Source of the DNA: an uncultured Alphaproteobacteria bacterium
Lineage (GTDB): Bacteria > Pseudomonadota > Alphaproteobacteria > Rhodobacterales > Rhodobacteraceae
Assembly (NCBI GenBank): GCA_902562285.1
Contig: CACESU010000005.1
Span: 1-64,000, forward strand
Direction of reading: 5' to 3'
DNA: 64,000 nucleotides
Of the stretch, positions 25,436-33,523 are shown piece by piece. Position 1 is the stretch's first letter; every line of letters begins with the position of its first letter. The position numbers and the translations under genes are program-made. The notes under the pieces are model-generated. The model had not been told where the DNA came from and searched no databases. It saw only the letters and a list, made by a program, of their open reading frames with translations.

Positions 25436-27451
25436 ATGAAATTTTTTACAAAAATATATACAATTTTATTTTTTCTATCACTTCCTATTATTGCATTTTC
25501 AAGTGATGAAGAATTTAAAAAATTTATTTCAGAAAACAAATCTTTTATTCATAAAAGTTCAGCAAAAACGATTACTCCTATTATTGATGAAATATCAAAA
25601 TTTAATTCAATCAAAGTGGAAGATTTTCTGACTACTTGGAGAGAGAAAAAGCTTTGGTACTTAAAGGAAGATGGAAAGATTATAAAAGTTTCTACCAAAG
25701 ATAAAAAAAATTATGAAATTGTAGATTTCTTCACCAATAAAATTATTGGTAATGTAGGTAAGAAAGAAATAAAACAAATAAAACCTAACAGTGGAGTAAG
25801 AGCTATAATTTCATCTGCTTTAGTGAAATTTCAATTACAAAATAAAGACCTACAAATAAGAAAAAAAACTTTTGAAAACTTAGCTAGAAATCCAAAAGAA
25901 AAATTTAGAATACCCTTAAGAGAGGCAATTATTAATGAAGTTGATCCAACCTTAAGAGAGAAAATGGAAAGATTTGAGAAACTACTTACGGTTAAATTTG
26001 AAAAAGATATTAAAAAAAGAATAGATGCAATTTTTTCTTTTAAAAATGATCTTGGTATTGATGTAAGAGGAGCTCTAAACCAATTACTAGAAACTAGACT
26101 AGTTGTTAAGAAAGAAATTCCAGAGGGTACTAATGTATCCCAAATACTAATCCCAGAATTTGGATATTTAAAAAAATCGATAGAAAATTTTAAAACCTTT
26201 ATAGATGATCAAAAAAAATCCAAATTTACTGATACTGATGCATATGGAATACTTGTTAACAAAAACATCGCGCCAGCCCCAATATCTAATGATAAAATTA
26301 AAGAAATTTTATCTTCTCAACTTGAACAGGGGTTTATTGATTTAGAAGAAATAAAAACTCTTAATTCGTTAAATGGAAGATTAAAAGTTTTTAATGAGCT
26401 TGTAAGAGAAGGAATAGTAGAAAAAGGAATAAGCATTGAAGAAATGACCTTATTGGTAAAACAATATAAGTATTTTTATGAATATCTTGAACCATCAAAA
26501 GAGATAACCGATACCGTTTCAATCACTCTAAATTCAATAAATAAAAGAGTGGGGGTTTTTCAATTTATAGATCTTACTATAGAAGGTATCAGTTTGGCTT
26601 CAATTTATTTTCTTGCCGCTATTGGTCTAGCTATAACATTTGGAGTAATGAGAGTTATTAACATGGCTCATGGTGAATTCATTATGATGGGAGCATATTC
26701 TGGCTATGTTGTTCAACAATTTATTACAAATTACACTATTTCTATTCTCATATCTATTCCAATAGCTTTTTTGATTACCTTTTTTGCTGGTGTAATAATG
26801 GAAAGGCTAGTTATTAGAAAATTATACAAACGACCTCTCGAAACTCTTTTAGCTACATTTGGGATAAGCATAGCTCTTCAACAACTTGCAAAATTAATTT
26901 TTGGGACTCAAGCAAGACCTTTAACTTCTCCCTCATGGTTAGATGGTTCTCTCGTTATAAATGAAATTATATCAATAAGTTGGATTAGAGTAGCTATTCT
27001 CTTTTTAAGTATTATTTTCACGCTCATATTAGTTCTTATCTTAAATAAAACTCGCTTTGGTCTTGAAACAAGAGCAGTTACACAAAATCCTAAAATGGCA
27101 GCAAGCATGGGAGTAAATCCAGAAAGAATTAATATGTTAACTTTCGGTCTTGGTTCAGGAATAGCAGGTATAGCTGGTGTTGGAATAGGTCTTTATGCAA
27201 AAGTAACTTCTGAACTAGGTGCTGATTATATTGTTCAAAGTTTTATGACCGTAGTTGTAGGCGGAGTGGGGAGCATATGGGGCACTCTTGCTGGAGCAAC
27301 TTTGATAGGTTTTCTTCAAAAAGGGATTGAATGGTTTAACCCTTCAAACACTTTAGCAGCTCAAACCTACATGATAATTTTTATAATAATTTTTATTCAA
27401 TTTCGTCCTAAAGGGATTATTGCATTAAAAGGGCGAGCAGCTGGGGATTAA
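25436..27451 (+). CDS. urtB: Urea ABC transporter permease UrtB with long N-terminal domain
   Basis: A 671-residue protein. Residues 1-20 form a signal-like segment, about 20-375 a charged, helical extracytoplasmic region, and about 380-671 a LivH-like permease. The permease part carries IGLAITFGVMRVINMAHGE near residue 396 and VVVGGVGSIWGTLAGA near 604. UrtB proteins generally carry an N-terminal non-permease domain, but most are near 520-550 residues, so this domain is enlarged. It starts 56 bp after urtA. Confidence 0.9.
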   Translation: MKFFTKIYTILFFLSLPIIAFSSDEEFKKFISENKSFIHKSSAKTITPIIDEISKFNSIKVEDFLTTWREKKLWYLKEDGKIIKVSTKDKKNYEIVDFFTNKIIGNVGKKEIKQIKPNSGVRAIISSALVKFQLQNKDLQIRKKTFENLARNPKEKFRIPLREAIINEVDPTLREKMERFEKLLTVKFEKDIKKRIDAIFSFKNDLGIDVRGALNQLLETRLVVKKEIPEGTNVSQILIPEFGYLKKSIENFKTFIDDQKKSKFTDTDAYGILVNKNIAPAPISNDKIKEILSSQLEQGFIDLEEIKTLNSLNGRLKVFNELVREGIVEKGISIEEMTLLVKQYKYFYEYLEPSKEITDTVSITLNSINKRVGVFQFIDLTIEGISLASIYFLAAIGLAITFGVMRVINMAHGEFIMMGAYSGYVVQQFITNYTISILISIPIAFLITFFAGVIMERLVIRKLYKRPLETLLATFGISIALQQLAKLIFGTQARPLTSPSWLDGSLVINEIISISWIRVAILFLSIIFTLILVLILNKTRFGLETRAVTQNPKMAASMGVNPERINMLTFGLGSGIAGIAGVGIGLYAKVTSELGADYIVQSFMTVVVGGVGSIWGTLAGATLIGFLQKGIEWFNPSNTLAAQTYMIIFIIIFIQFRPKGIIALKGRAAGD

Positions 27452-27457
27452 AGACTA

Positions 27458-28627
27458 ATGTTAAAATTAATTAAAACAATGGATTTTAAAACTATATGCT
27501 TTTGCTTATTCTTTATTCTATTTTCGCTAATTATAACCTTATTAAGTGATTTAATATTTGGAAGTATTTCTACAAATTTTGTAAAAGTTTTAGGTAAAAC
27601 ATTAATGCTTTGCTTGGCTGCAATAGCACTAGATCTGGTTTGGGGATATTGCGGTATTCTATCTCTTGGTCATTTTGCTTTCTTTGCATTAGGAGGCTAC
27701 CTAATTGGAATGTGGCTGATGTATGAAAGAACTAAAGAAATTATTATTCAAGCCTTTGCAGAACAACTCTTACCCCCTACCCCTTCAGAAATAAAAGAAG
27801 CCATTGGAATTCAGATATTTGGAGTTGTTGGTGGGTCAGAAATTCCTTCAATATGGATATTTGCTGATTACTTATTTATACATTTATTTCTCATAATATT
27901 TATACCAGGCCTTTTAGCATTAATTTTTGGATGGCTAGCATTTAGATCTAGAGTTACAGGTGTATATCTTTCAATACTAACTCAAGCTATGACCTTAGCT
28001 CTTTCCTTATATCTACTTCAAAATGATAGTGGATTGAGAGGAAATAATGGTCTTTCAGGTCTTCAAAATATTCCAGGCTTTACAAGTTTTCCACAGAGTA
28101 TAATCTCAATTCTTTTTTTATGGGCATCGACTTTAGCACTTATTTTAGGGTTCATAATAGCTACTTTTATAACAAAGTCTAAATTAGGTAAGCTTATACA
28201 AGGAATAAGAGATGATGAAGATAGAATTAGGTTTTTAGGATACAATGTAGAGACATATAAGTTATTTGTATTTGTAATATCGGCAATAATGGCAGCTATA
28301 GCTGGTGCACTTTATTATCCTCAAGCGGGAATTGTAAACCCTTCTGAGTTAGCTCCAATTGCTTCAATTTACTTAGCTGTATGGGTTTCTATTGGGGGAA
28401 GGGGAAAATTAATTGGCGCTGTAATTGGGGCAGCTTTCGTCTCATTAATATCTAGTTTCTTCACAAGTGGACAAATACCAGATTTAAATCTTGGTTTTAT
28501 AATAATTTCGTGGGTCGATTGGTGGCTTATTATTCTAGGATTATCTTTTGTAATAGTTACATTATTCACTCCAGGTGGATTAATAAGTGCTTTTGAGAAT
28601 ATCTATAAAAGGTCTTTTGAAAGATGA
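27458..28627 (+). CDS. urtC: Urea ABC transporter permease UrtC
   Basis: A 389-residue LivM-like permease with about ten hydrophobic segments. Family landmarks are LDLVWGYCGILSLGHFAFFALGG near residues 63-85, FRSRVTGVYLSILTQAM near 165 and GIRDDEDRIRFLGY near 249, the cytoplasmic coupling region. It begins 6 bp after urtB and overlaps urtD by 4 bases. Confidence 0.92.
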   Translation: MLKLIKTMDFKTICFCLFFILFSLIITLLSDLIFGSISTNFVKVLGKTLMLCLAAIALDLVWGYCGILSLGHFAFFALGGYLIGMWLMYERTKEIIIQAFAEQLLPPTPSEIKEAIGIQIFGVVGGSEIPSIWIFADYLFIHLFLIIFIPGLLALIFGWLAFRSRVTGVYLSILTQAMTLALSLYLLQNDSGLRGNNGLSGLQNIPGFTSFPQSIISILFLWASTLALILGFIIATFITKSKLGKLIQGIRDDEDRIRFLGYNVETYKLFVFVISAIMAAIAGALYYPQAGIVNPSELAPIASIYLAVWVSIGGRGKLIGAVIGAAFVSLISSFFTSGQIPDLNLGFIIISWVDWWLIILGLSFVIVTLFTPGGLISAFENIYKRSFER

Positions 28628-29364
28628 GTGATATTTTAGAAGTAAGAGGAATTTCTGTTTCTTTTGATGGTTTTAAAGCAATTAATAATCTAAGTTTTTC
28701 TATAGGACAAAATGAACTTAGAGCAATAATTGGTCCTAATGGTGCGGGGAAAACCACTTTAATGGATATTATTACTGGTAAAACAAAACCAGATATAGGA
28801 GATATCCGATGGGGAAAAAATAATATTTCTTTAATTAAAAAATCAGAAACTCAAATTGCTCAATTGGGTGTAGGTCGAAAATTTCAAAAACCTACAGTTC
28901 TGGAATATCAAACTGTAGAAGAAAATCTAATGATCTCATTAAAAAATAGTAGGGGGTTCATTCAAACTTTAATTTATAAATATACTGAGGAAGAATTTAC
29001 AAGGGTAAATGAGGTAGCAAAATTAATAAAACTTAACAAAATATTAAACAAAATAGCAGGGGAACTAAGTCATGGTCAAAAGCAATGGTTAGAAATAGGG
29101 ATGCTTTTGGCACAAGATCCAAGTTTACTTTTAGTAGATGAACCTGCTGCAGGAATGACAAATTCAGAAAGAACTAACACTGCTACCCTTCTTAAAGAAT
29201 TATCTAAAACAAGATCTGTTGTGGTTGTAGAACATGATATGGATTTTATAAGGCAATTAAATTGTAAAGTTACAGTGCTACATGAAGGTTCAGTATTAGC
29301 AGAAGGAAACTTAGATCATGTTTCAAAAGATAATAAAGTAATAGAAGTATATCTTGGGAGATAA
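28624..29364 (+). CDS. urtD: Urea ABC transporter ATP-binding protein UrtD
   Basis: A 246-residue LivG-like ATPase, with Walker A GPNGAGKTTLMDIITG near residue 38, VGRKFQKPTVLEYQTVEEN near 85, signature LSHGQKQWLEIGM near 147 and LLVDEPAAGMT near 170. The LSHGQKQW variant of the ABC signature is the family-typical form in UrtD. It overlaps urtC by 4 bases and lies 2 bases before urtE. Confidence 0.93.
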   Translation: MSDILEVRGISVSFDGFKAINNLSFSIGQNELRAIIGPNGAGKTTLMDIITGKTKPDIGDIRWGKNNISLIKKSETQIAQLGVGRKFQKPTVLEYQTVEENLMISLKNSRGFIQTLIYKYTEEEFTRVNEVAKLIKLNKILNKIAGELSHGQKQWLEIGMLLAQDPSLLLVDEPAAGMTNSERTNTATLLKELSKTRSVVVVEHDMDFIRQLNCKVTVLHEGSVLAEGNLDHVSKDNKVIEVYLGR

Positions 29365-29366
29365 AT

Positions 29367-30062
29367 TTGTTTTCTTTAAAAAATGCGAGTCTTCATTATT
29401 CTAAATCTCAAATACTATATAATATTTCATTTAAAGCAAAAGTTGGTGAAATTACTACAGTAATTGGACCAAATGGAGTAGGTAAAACCTCTTTATTAAG
29501 ATTGCTGTCTGGAACACATCCCCTTTCAAGCGGTACATACTACGAATTTGGAAATGATATATCAAATTTTAATAGCCACGAATTAGCCTTGAAAGGAGTA
29601 GCATATGTTCCACAAGGAAGAGAAATTTTTCCTTTATTAACTGTAAAAGAAAATTTAGAAATTGGTTTTATTTGTTTAAAAAAAAACGATCAATTTATAC
29701 CTGATTTTATTTATGAGATGTTTCCGGTTCTAAAACATATGTTAAAAAGAAGAGGAGGAGATCTTTCAGGAGGACAACAACAGCAACTTGCTATTGCTAG
29801 AGCTTTAATAACAAAACCAAAACTCTTACTTTTAGATGAACCCACTGAGGGTATCCAACCTAGCATTATTAAACAAATTGGAAGAGTTATTGAAGCATTA
29901 AAAAAAAGAAAAAATATAGCAATTGTAATAATTGAGCAATATTTTGATTTTGCTTACAAACTCTCAGATCAAGTATATGTAATGAAACAAGGTAAATTTG
30001 TTATTTCAGGAAAAAAACAAGATTTAGATAAAGAAAAAATCAAAAAGGCTGTAAGTATTTAG
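29367..30062 (+). CDS. urtE: Urea ABC transporter ATP-binding protein UrtE
   Basis: A 231-residue LivF-like ATPase, with Walker A GPNGVGKTSLLRLLSG near residue 32, PQGREIFPLLTVKENL near 78, signature LSGGQQQQLAIARAL near 132 and LLLDEPTEGIQPSI near 152. The start is a TTG (29367) shortly after the urtD stop. It ends the importer operon; no urease or urea carboxylase genes follow. Confidence 0.92.
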   Translation: MFSLKNASLHYSKSQILYNISFKAKVGEITTVIGPNGVGKTSLLRLLSGTHPLSSGTYYEFGNDISNFNSHELALKGVAYVPQGREIFPLLTVKENLEIGFICLKKNDQFIPDFIYEMFPVLKHMLKRRGGDLSGGQQQQLAIARALITKPKLLLLDEPTEGIQPSIIKQIGRVIEALKKRKNIAIVIIEQYFDFAYKLSDQVYVMKQGKFVISGKKQDLDKEKIKKAVSI

Positions 30063-30403
30063 TGGATATAAAAATTATATTAAAATATTGTTCAGATTAA
30101 GAATTTTTTATATAAGTGCTCTCTCAAAAATTTATAAAAGTAGTTTTTTAAAGACAAAAACTAAAATTTTGTCACAACTGACACCAAAAATTTGACTTAA
30201 GTATCTGATTTTATTTATAAAAGGGTCTCTCTTTCGCTACCAAAATTACCAATAAAATCAATACTTTATAAGAGAGATGAACAAAGAGTTCATCCCTCTT
30301 TTGAGTTTAACACCAAAGTTATAGAAAAAGGTTTATATCTCTTAAATACAATAGTAAAAATGCCAGAGAATTATTTGATGTGGGTAAACCTAAATACTAC
30401 ATT
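30063..30403. other. Gene-free region after urtE with tRNA 3'-end remnant and hairpin
   Basis: No gene seen. At 30223-30242 the sequence ends CTTTCGCTACCA, matching the last 19-20 nt of tRNA-Met with about two mismatches. The following bases (TAAAATCAATACTTTATAAGAGA) resemble those after the real tRNA. An imperfect hairpin at 30270-30302 (AAGAGAGATGAAC paired with GTTCATCCCTCTT) is followed by TTTT and may terminate the urt transcript. Confidence 0.5.
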
Positions 30404-30811
30404 TTATTTTACAAAATTTAATTTCAAATCAGTAAAATAAATTAAAGTAAGGATTATACCCTGTAGTATAAAAAATAAAGGAGAGACTATATAAAAAACA
30501 AAAATATAAAAAAAGTCATGATTTATTTGCATGGGGTTTATTAATTCTGCTAAAAATCCAAAAATCAAAAATAAAAAAACTAAAGATAAAAAAAACACTC
30601 TGCTATTTTTTTTTAATTTATATAGAGAATAACAACTCCATAAGTAAAAGATAGAAAAAATTAAAAATCCTAAACCACCTATATCTAGGAAAGAAAAATT
30701 ATTTTCAATTTTACTGGTAACTATTTGGTTATATCCACCCCAAATAACAATTAGAAAAAATAACATTGCTTTAAAAATTAATATTTTATAAAAGTTTTTT
30801 TTCAGTTCCAT
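30404..30811 (-). CDS. Small four-helix membrane protein, unknown function
   Basis: 135 residues with four hydrophobic segments (about 11-30, 43-63, 72-92, 98-125) separated by short Lys/Asn-rich loops; no catalytic motif or family recognised. An AAGGA-like site lies about 10 bases before the ATG. It is 28 bp downstream of the 109-codon gene on the same strand, so the two probably share a transcript. Confidence 0.5.
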   Translation of the reverse strand: MELKKNFYKILIFKAMLFFLIVIWGGYNQIVTSKIENNFSFLDIGGLGFLIFSIFYLWSCYSLYKLKKNSRVFFLSLVFLFLIFGFLAELINPMQINHDFFYIFVFYIVSPLFFILQGIILTLIYFTDLKLNFVK

Positions 30812-30839
30812 ATATTATCTTTTCCTTAGAAGTAAATTT

Positions 30840-31169
30840 TTAACCTAGAATAGTTTCTTCAAGAACTATACCCCTATTACTCACAGTCTTAATGATCATG
30901 TCTTCACTTTCCATAGCATCAATTTCTTTCCAAACAGGAAGGCACGCTTTAAATGCTTTTTCATCTTTATATTCAAAAACAAAACCTAATCTTGCTATTT
31001 TTTCTTTGTTCCAAATTTTTAAACTCACAAAACGTAATAACCCTAATTTTTTTAATCTTGTATAATAAGATTCCTTTACTTGATCCCACCTCAAACTTGC
31101 AAGTTCTAATTCTTTTTCTGACATAAAATCTTGTGTAGTAAAATTAATTAACTTTGGATTATTTTTCAT
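30840..31169 (-). CDS. Hypothetical protein, 109 residues
   Basis: Not recognised. Helix-rich N-terminal half (SEKELELASLRWDQVKESYY), then a strand-helix pattern RLGFVFEYKDEKAFKACLPV and a short final strand. The outline is compatible with a small dimeric alpha/beta-barrel (ferredoxin-like) protein, but this is only a shape impression. A clear AGAGGA site lies 5 bases before the ATG, which supports the start and that it is a real gene. It lies in the island-like stretch of small genes after urtE. Confidence 0.5.
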   Translation of the reverse strand: MKNNPKLINFTTQDFMSEKELELASLRWDQVKESYYTRLKKLGLLRFVSLKIWNKEKIARLGFVFEYKDEKAFKACLPVWKEIDAMESEDMIIKTVSNRGIVLEETILG

Positions 31170-31240
31170 TAATTCCTCTTTTTTTCAACATTATCTATTT
31201 AATAATAAAAGATTATAATATTAAGTATCATTGTAATAGT

Positions 31241-31489
31241 CTAATGTTTCCAGACTTTCTTTACTTTATCTACAATCAGCTCCAGTCTCGCAACTTTACT
31301 AATCATATCTTCTGGAGACTCCACAAAACTTTCTGGATTAGTTTTGAAACAACTCAGCACTAAATCTTGAACTTGTTTCTCATTTTCTGCTTCAATGACT
31401 ATTCCTTCGTGTTTTGTAATCATAGTCGCATCTTCCATTAAGAAGTTCACATGATAGTTAATCTGAAACTCTGATTTCCAGTTCTTCAT
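31241..31489 (-). CDS. Hypothetical protein, 82 residues
   Basis: Not recognised. The order beta (FQINYHVNFL), beta (HEGIVIEAE), helix (NEKQVQDLVLSC), helix (SPEDMISKVARLELIVDKVKKV) resembles a compact alpha/beta protein. Codon use and the lack of a competing frame make it plausible; the ribosome-binding site (AAGAATAACG) is weak. It lies 71 bp upstream of the 109-codon gene on the same strand. Confidence 0.4.
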   Translation of the reverse strand: MKNWKSEFQINYHVNFLMEDATMITKHEGIVIEAENEKQVQDLVLSCFKTNPESFVESPEDMISKVARLELIVDKVKKVWKH

Positions 31490-31998
31490 TCGTTATTCTT
31501 TTTTAATATTTTTAAAATCCTATCTACTGCTCGAAATTCACATAACAGAAACCAAATGTGAATCAGATAGGACATATTAAACATAACACCCCACTTAAAA
31601 CTGAGAAAGGTTTTCTAATCTAAAAATAAAAATAAAGATACAGAAATGAATTACCCCCCGCAAAACTGACGAAGAGTTGAATACACTTCCCTAGTAAAAA
31701 ATTATCGGTGAGGTCTATTCTTTGATTTAATCTTTACTTGTTTCAAATGCATTTCTTGAACTTGCGTATGAAATACCAAAGTAAAGAATAGTTGAATTAG
31801 ATAATTGGTTATAAAATAAATTGTTTTCATGACATTTATATAAGATTGATTATGAATATTAAAAGATTATGCACAATCTTTAATCCATTTTACTTCAAAC
31901 CTTACAACTTACATCTAATATCCTTTATTATAGTTGAATTTGGATCCAAATCATTCTCAAATTATTTAATATACATAATTTTTTTTAAGGAGTGAAAT
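31490..31998. other. 509-bp gene-free divergent region with dyads and degenerate repeats
   Basis: No convincing gene. It holds a nested dyad at about 31528-31576: outer CCTATCT/AGATAGG and inner ATTCACAT/ATGTGAAT. A degenerate repeat unit at 31634-31712 (AAAGATACAGAAA ... AAAACTGAC ... GTAAAAAA) recurs at 32823-32900, with a weaker third match near 31583-31620. It presumably contains the divergent promoters of the 82-codon gene and of the 123-codon gene. A good AAGGAG site sits at 31987-31992. Confidence 0.5.
31634..31712. repeat. Degenerate intergenic repeat, copy A
   Basis: Shares AAAGATACAGAAA, then after about 15 bases AAAACTGAC, AGTTG and GTAAAAAA in the same order and spacing with 32823-32900. 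The identity is partial and was found by eye. The function is unknown. Confidence 0.4.
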
Positions 31999-32370
31999 AT
32001 GTCAGAAATCAAATGTATAAATTTAAGTTATGTTGTTTCATCAGATAATGCTGGTGATGTTGAAAACATATTTAAGAAACATGCTTCGTGGATGACAGAA
32101 TTTTATTCAGAAGAGAATGAAGGCAAAGAGCATTTAATAAGTGCATATTTTACAAAGGCACAAGAATTTGTAGACCCAACAGACCCAACAAAAGGGTTTA
32201 CTGGAAATATCGTCTTTACAATTAATGAAAAATTTACATCGATGAAAAGTATTGAACGACATATTGAAAACGCTTCAAATAATCAATATTTTGAAAAATT
32301 TGCAGAGTTTCTTGGTACTTATGGAAAAGCGATTAGTTTAGGAGGCGACATATATCATTCAATTAGGTGA
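31999..32370 (+). CDS. Hypothetical small alpha/beta protein, 123 residues
   Basis: Not recognised with confidence. It has an opening strand CINLSYVVSS, helix AGDVENIFKKHASWMTEFY, strand EHLISAYFTKA, strand GNIVFTINEKF, and a C-terminal helix followed by a strand (FLGTYGKAISLGGDIYHSI). The alternation fits a dimeric ferredoxin-like (Dabb/ABM/NIPSNAP-like) fold. An AAGGAGTG site 6-7 bases before the ATG makes expression very likely. The 87-codon gene follows 70 bp later on the same strand. Confidence 0.55.
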   Translation: MSEIKCINLSYVVSSDNAGDVENIFKKHASWMTEFYSEENEGKEHLISAYFTKAQEFVDPTDPTKGFTGNIVFTINEKFTSMKSIERHIENASNNQYFEKFAEFLGTYGKAISLGGDIYHSIR

Positions 32371-32440
32371 TTATTAATCAACAAAAAATAAAAATAACTT
32401 AAATTTTTAATTCTGAAAATATCAAAGAAAGGAAGAACTA

Positions 32441-32704
32441 ATGAATATGTGTATTCACGGAACTATTGCTTCTGGAGTAGAAACTTTAAGAGCGAGAGTT
32501 CAATATAATATGGAACGTGGTGCCAGCGAATTTTGTTCTGAATGGACACTCGCTGATACAGGAAATAATGGTTTTGTATGGTTGGGTCATATTACTGATA
32601 TGGAAGGTATGGGCGCTTTTCTAAGTACTGATGAAGAAATCAAATGGGACAGCGACAATGGATGTGTTTATAAAATCTATACCATGTCCGAAATGTCTGA
32701 ATAA
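32441..32704 (+). CDS. Hypothetical protein, 87 residues
   Basis: Not recognised. A short acidic protein with strands MCIHGTIAS and GFVWLGHITDM, a helix (VETLRARVQYNMERGASEF) and a C-terminal strand VYKIYTMSEM. The layout again suggests a small ferredoxin-like alpha/beta unit. A GAAAGGAAG site lies 8 bases upstream of the ATG, so it is probably translated. It is more GC-rich and less Lys-rich than most neighbours. Confidence 0.5.
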   Translation: MNMCIHGTIASGVETLRARVQYNMERGASEFCSEWTLADTGNNGFVWLGHITDMEGMGAFLSTDEEIKWDSDNGCVYKIYTMSEMSE

Positions 32705-32822
32705 AATGGTACACTTAATTTGAAGATTTAACTACGACTTAATTTTCATATCATTCCACTCAAGTTTATGTCCCTTAACAAGAGGTTTTAATCTCTCAAC
32801 TCTCTATTAATTACGAAATCTT

Positions 32823-32900
32823 AAAGATACAGAAAGTTATACACCAACTTAAAAACTGACTAAAAGTTGGTTAAACTTGTCTGTAAAAAAACACCTCTGA
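32823..32900. repeat. Degenerate intergenic repeat, copy B
   Basis: Counterpart of 31634-31712, with the shared blocks AAAGATACAGAAA, AAAACTGAC, AGTTG and GTAAAAAA. Copy B can fold through CCAACTT/AAGTTGG. It lies downstream of the 87-codon gene. The identity is partial. Confidence 0.4.
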
Positions 32901-33103
32901 TTTTATAATTTGGGGTGTAACAGAATGTGATATTCACATCATTTAATATTCATATGGGATGAAAGGATTATTGAAAAAATACAATCCTTTAGAAAAAATA
33001 TAAATTAGAAAAAATATAAAAAAGTGTAAAGAAATAAAAGGTATACACCTACCCTAGAAACACTAATAACTTGTTGCCTTTATCTGATTTATTTTACTAA
33101 CAC

Positions 33104-33153
33104 AAGGAACCATAATCATTGTGTTGGGGGTTCAAGTCCCTCCCATGCTATCA
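33104..33153 (+). pseudogene. tRNA-Met 3'-half remnant
   Basis: About 42 of 50 bases match the 3' half of the tRNA-Met at 23461-23537, from the anticodon stem to the end, and the CAT anticodon loop and T arm (GTTCAAGTCCC) are kept. The acceptor end reads ATGCTATCA instead of TTCGCTACCA. No 5' half precedes it, so no cloverleaf can form. Such a copy is what is left when DNA inserts into a tRNA gene or is lost next to one. Confidence 0.75.
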
Positions 33154-33254
33154 AATCTTCAGTAAGGAATTTTCAAAATAAAATTTAAAGTTTAAACGTA
33201 TTTAATACAGCTGGTTACTTAATATCTAAATATTAAAGTTCAAAGAAATAAAAA

Positions 33255-33413
33255 TTATTTTTTATTTTTATTTGTAAAATACTTGACTTGAGGATCTTTA
33301 GGAAAGAATTCCTTATTAGAAACAATTTTGTTTATTTTTACATTTGTCTTTACTAGTAAAGTGAATGCGATAATACCTGTGATTAAGAAAATTGTCCAAA
33401 TAAGTATATCCAT
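33255..33413 (-). CDS. Small single-span membrane protein, 52 residues
   Basis: A short gene read on the minus strand. Starting at the ATG (33413), it encodes MDILIWTIFLITGIIAF followed by TLLVKTNVKINK and a charged tail rich in Lys/Asn. Residues 3-21 form one transmembrane helix. An AAAGGA site lies 8 bases upstream of the ATG, which is why I accept it despite its size. The function is unknown. It sits just outside the tRNA remnant, between the island-like stretch and the M20 gene. Confidence 0.5.
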   Translation of the reverse strand: MDILIWTIFLITGIIAFTLLVKTNVKINKIVSNKEFFPKDPQVKYFTNKNKK

Positions 33414-33523
33414 GATTATTATCCTTTCAAAATATAGATATGAGCTGTAAAATCAAATATAGAATAAGTTGAATTGTCGCATCTCTTATATTTTAAAATT
33501 ATTCAATAGACTCTGGAGTTATT

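Larger units (their letters stand above)
32705..33254. other. 550-bp gene-free region with repeat copy B, hairpins and a tRNA-Met remnant
   Basis: No gene seen. It contains repeat copy B (32823-32900), with an internal hairpin CCAACTT/AAGTTGG. After it come a dyad ACACCTC/GGGGTGT and a palindrome ATGTGA-TAT-TCACAT (about 32925-32941). The 3' half of a tRNA-Met lies at 33104-33153. The region looks like remodelled, element-derived DNA. Confidence 0.55.

Noticed and set aside
31852-31995. A 48-codon plus-strand frame upstream of the 123-codon gene
   Set aside because: No ribosome-binding site, very Ile/Phe/Asn-rich as expected from random A/T sequence, and its end overlaps the strong ribosome-binding site of the next gene.
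31583-32941. Possible CRISPR array from the repeated blocks
   Set aside because: Only two or three degenerate copies, unequal spacing of more than 1 kb, a gene in between and no cas genes.
23461-33153. Insertion sequence or prophage in the island-like region
   Set aside because: No transposase, integrase or phage gene can be read on either strand; only the tRNA-derived duplications suggest mobility.
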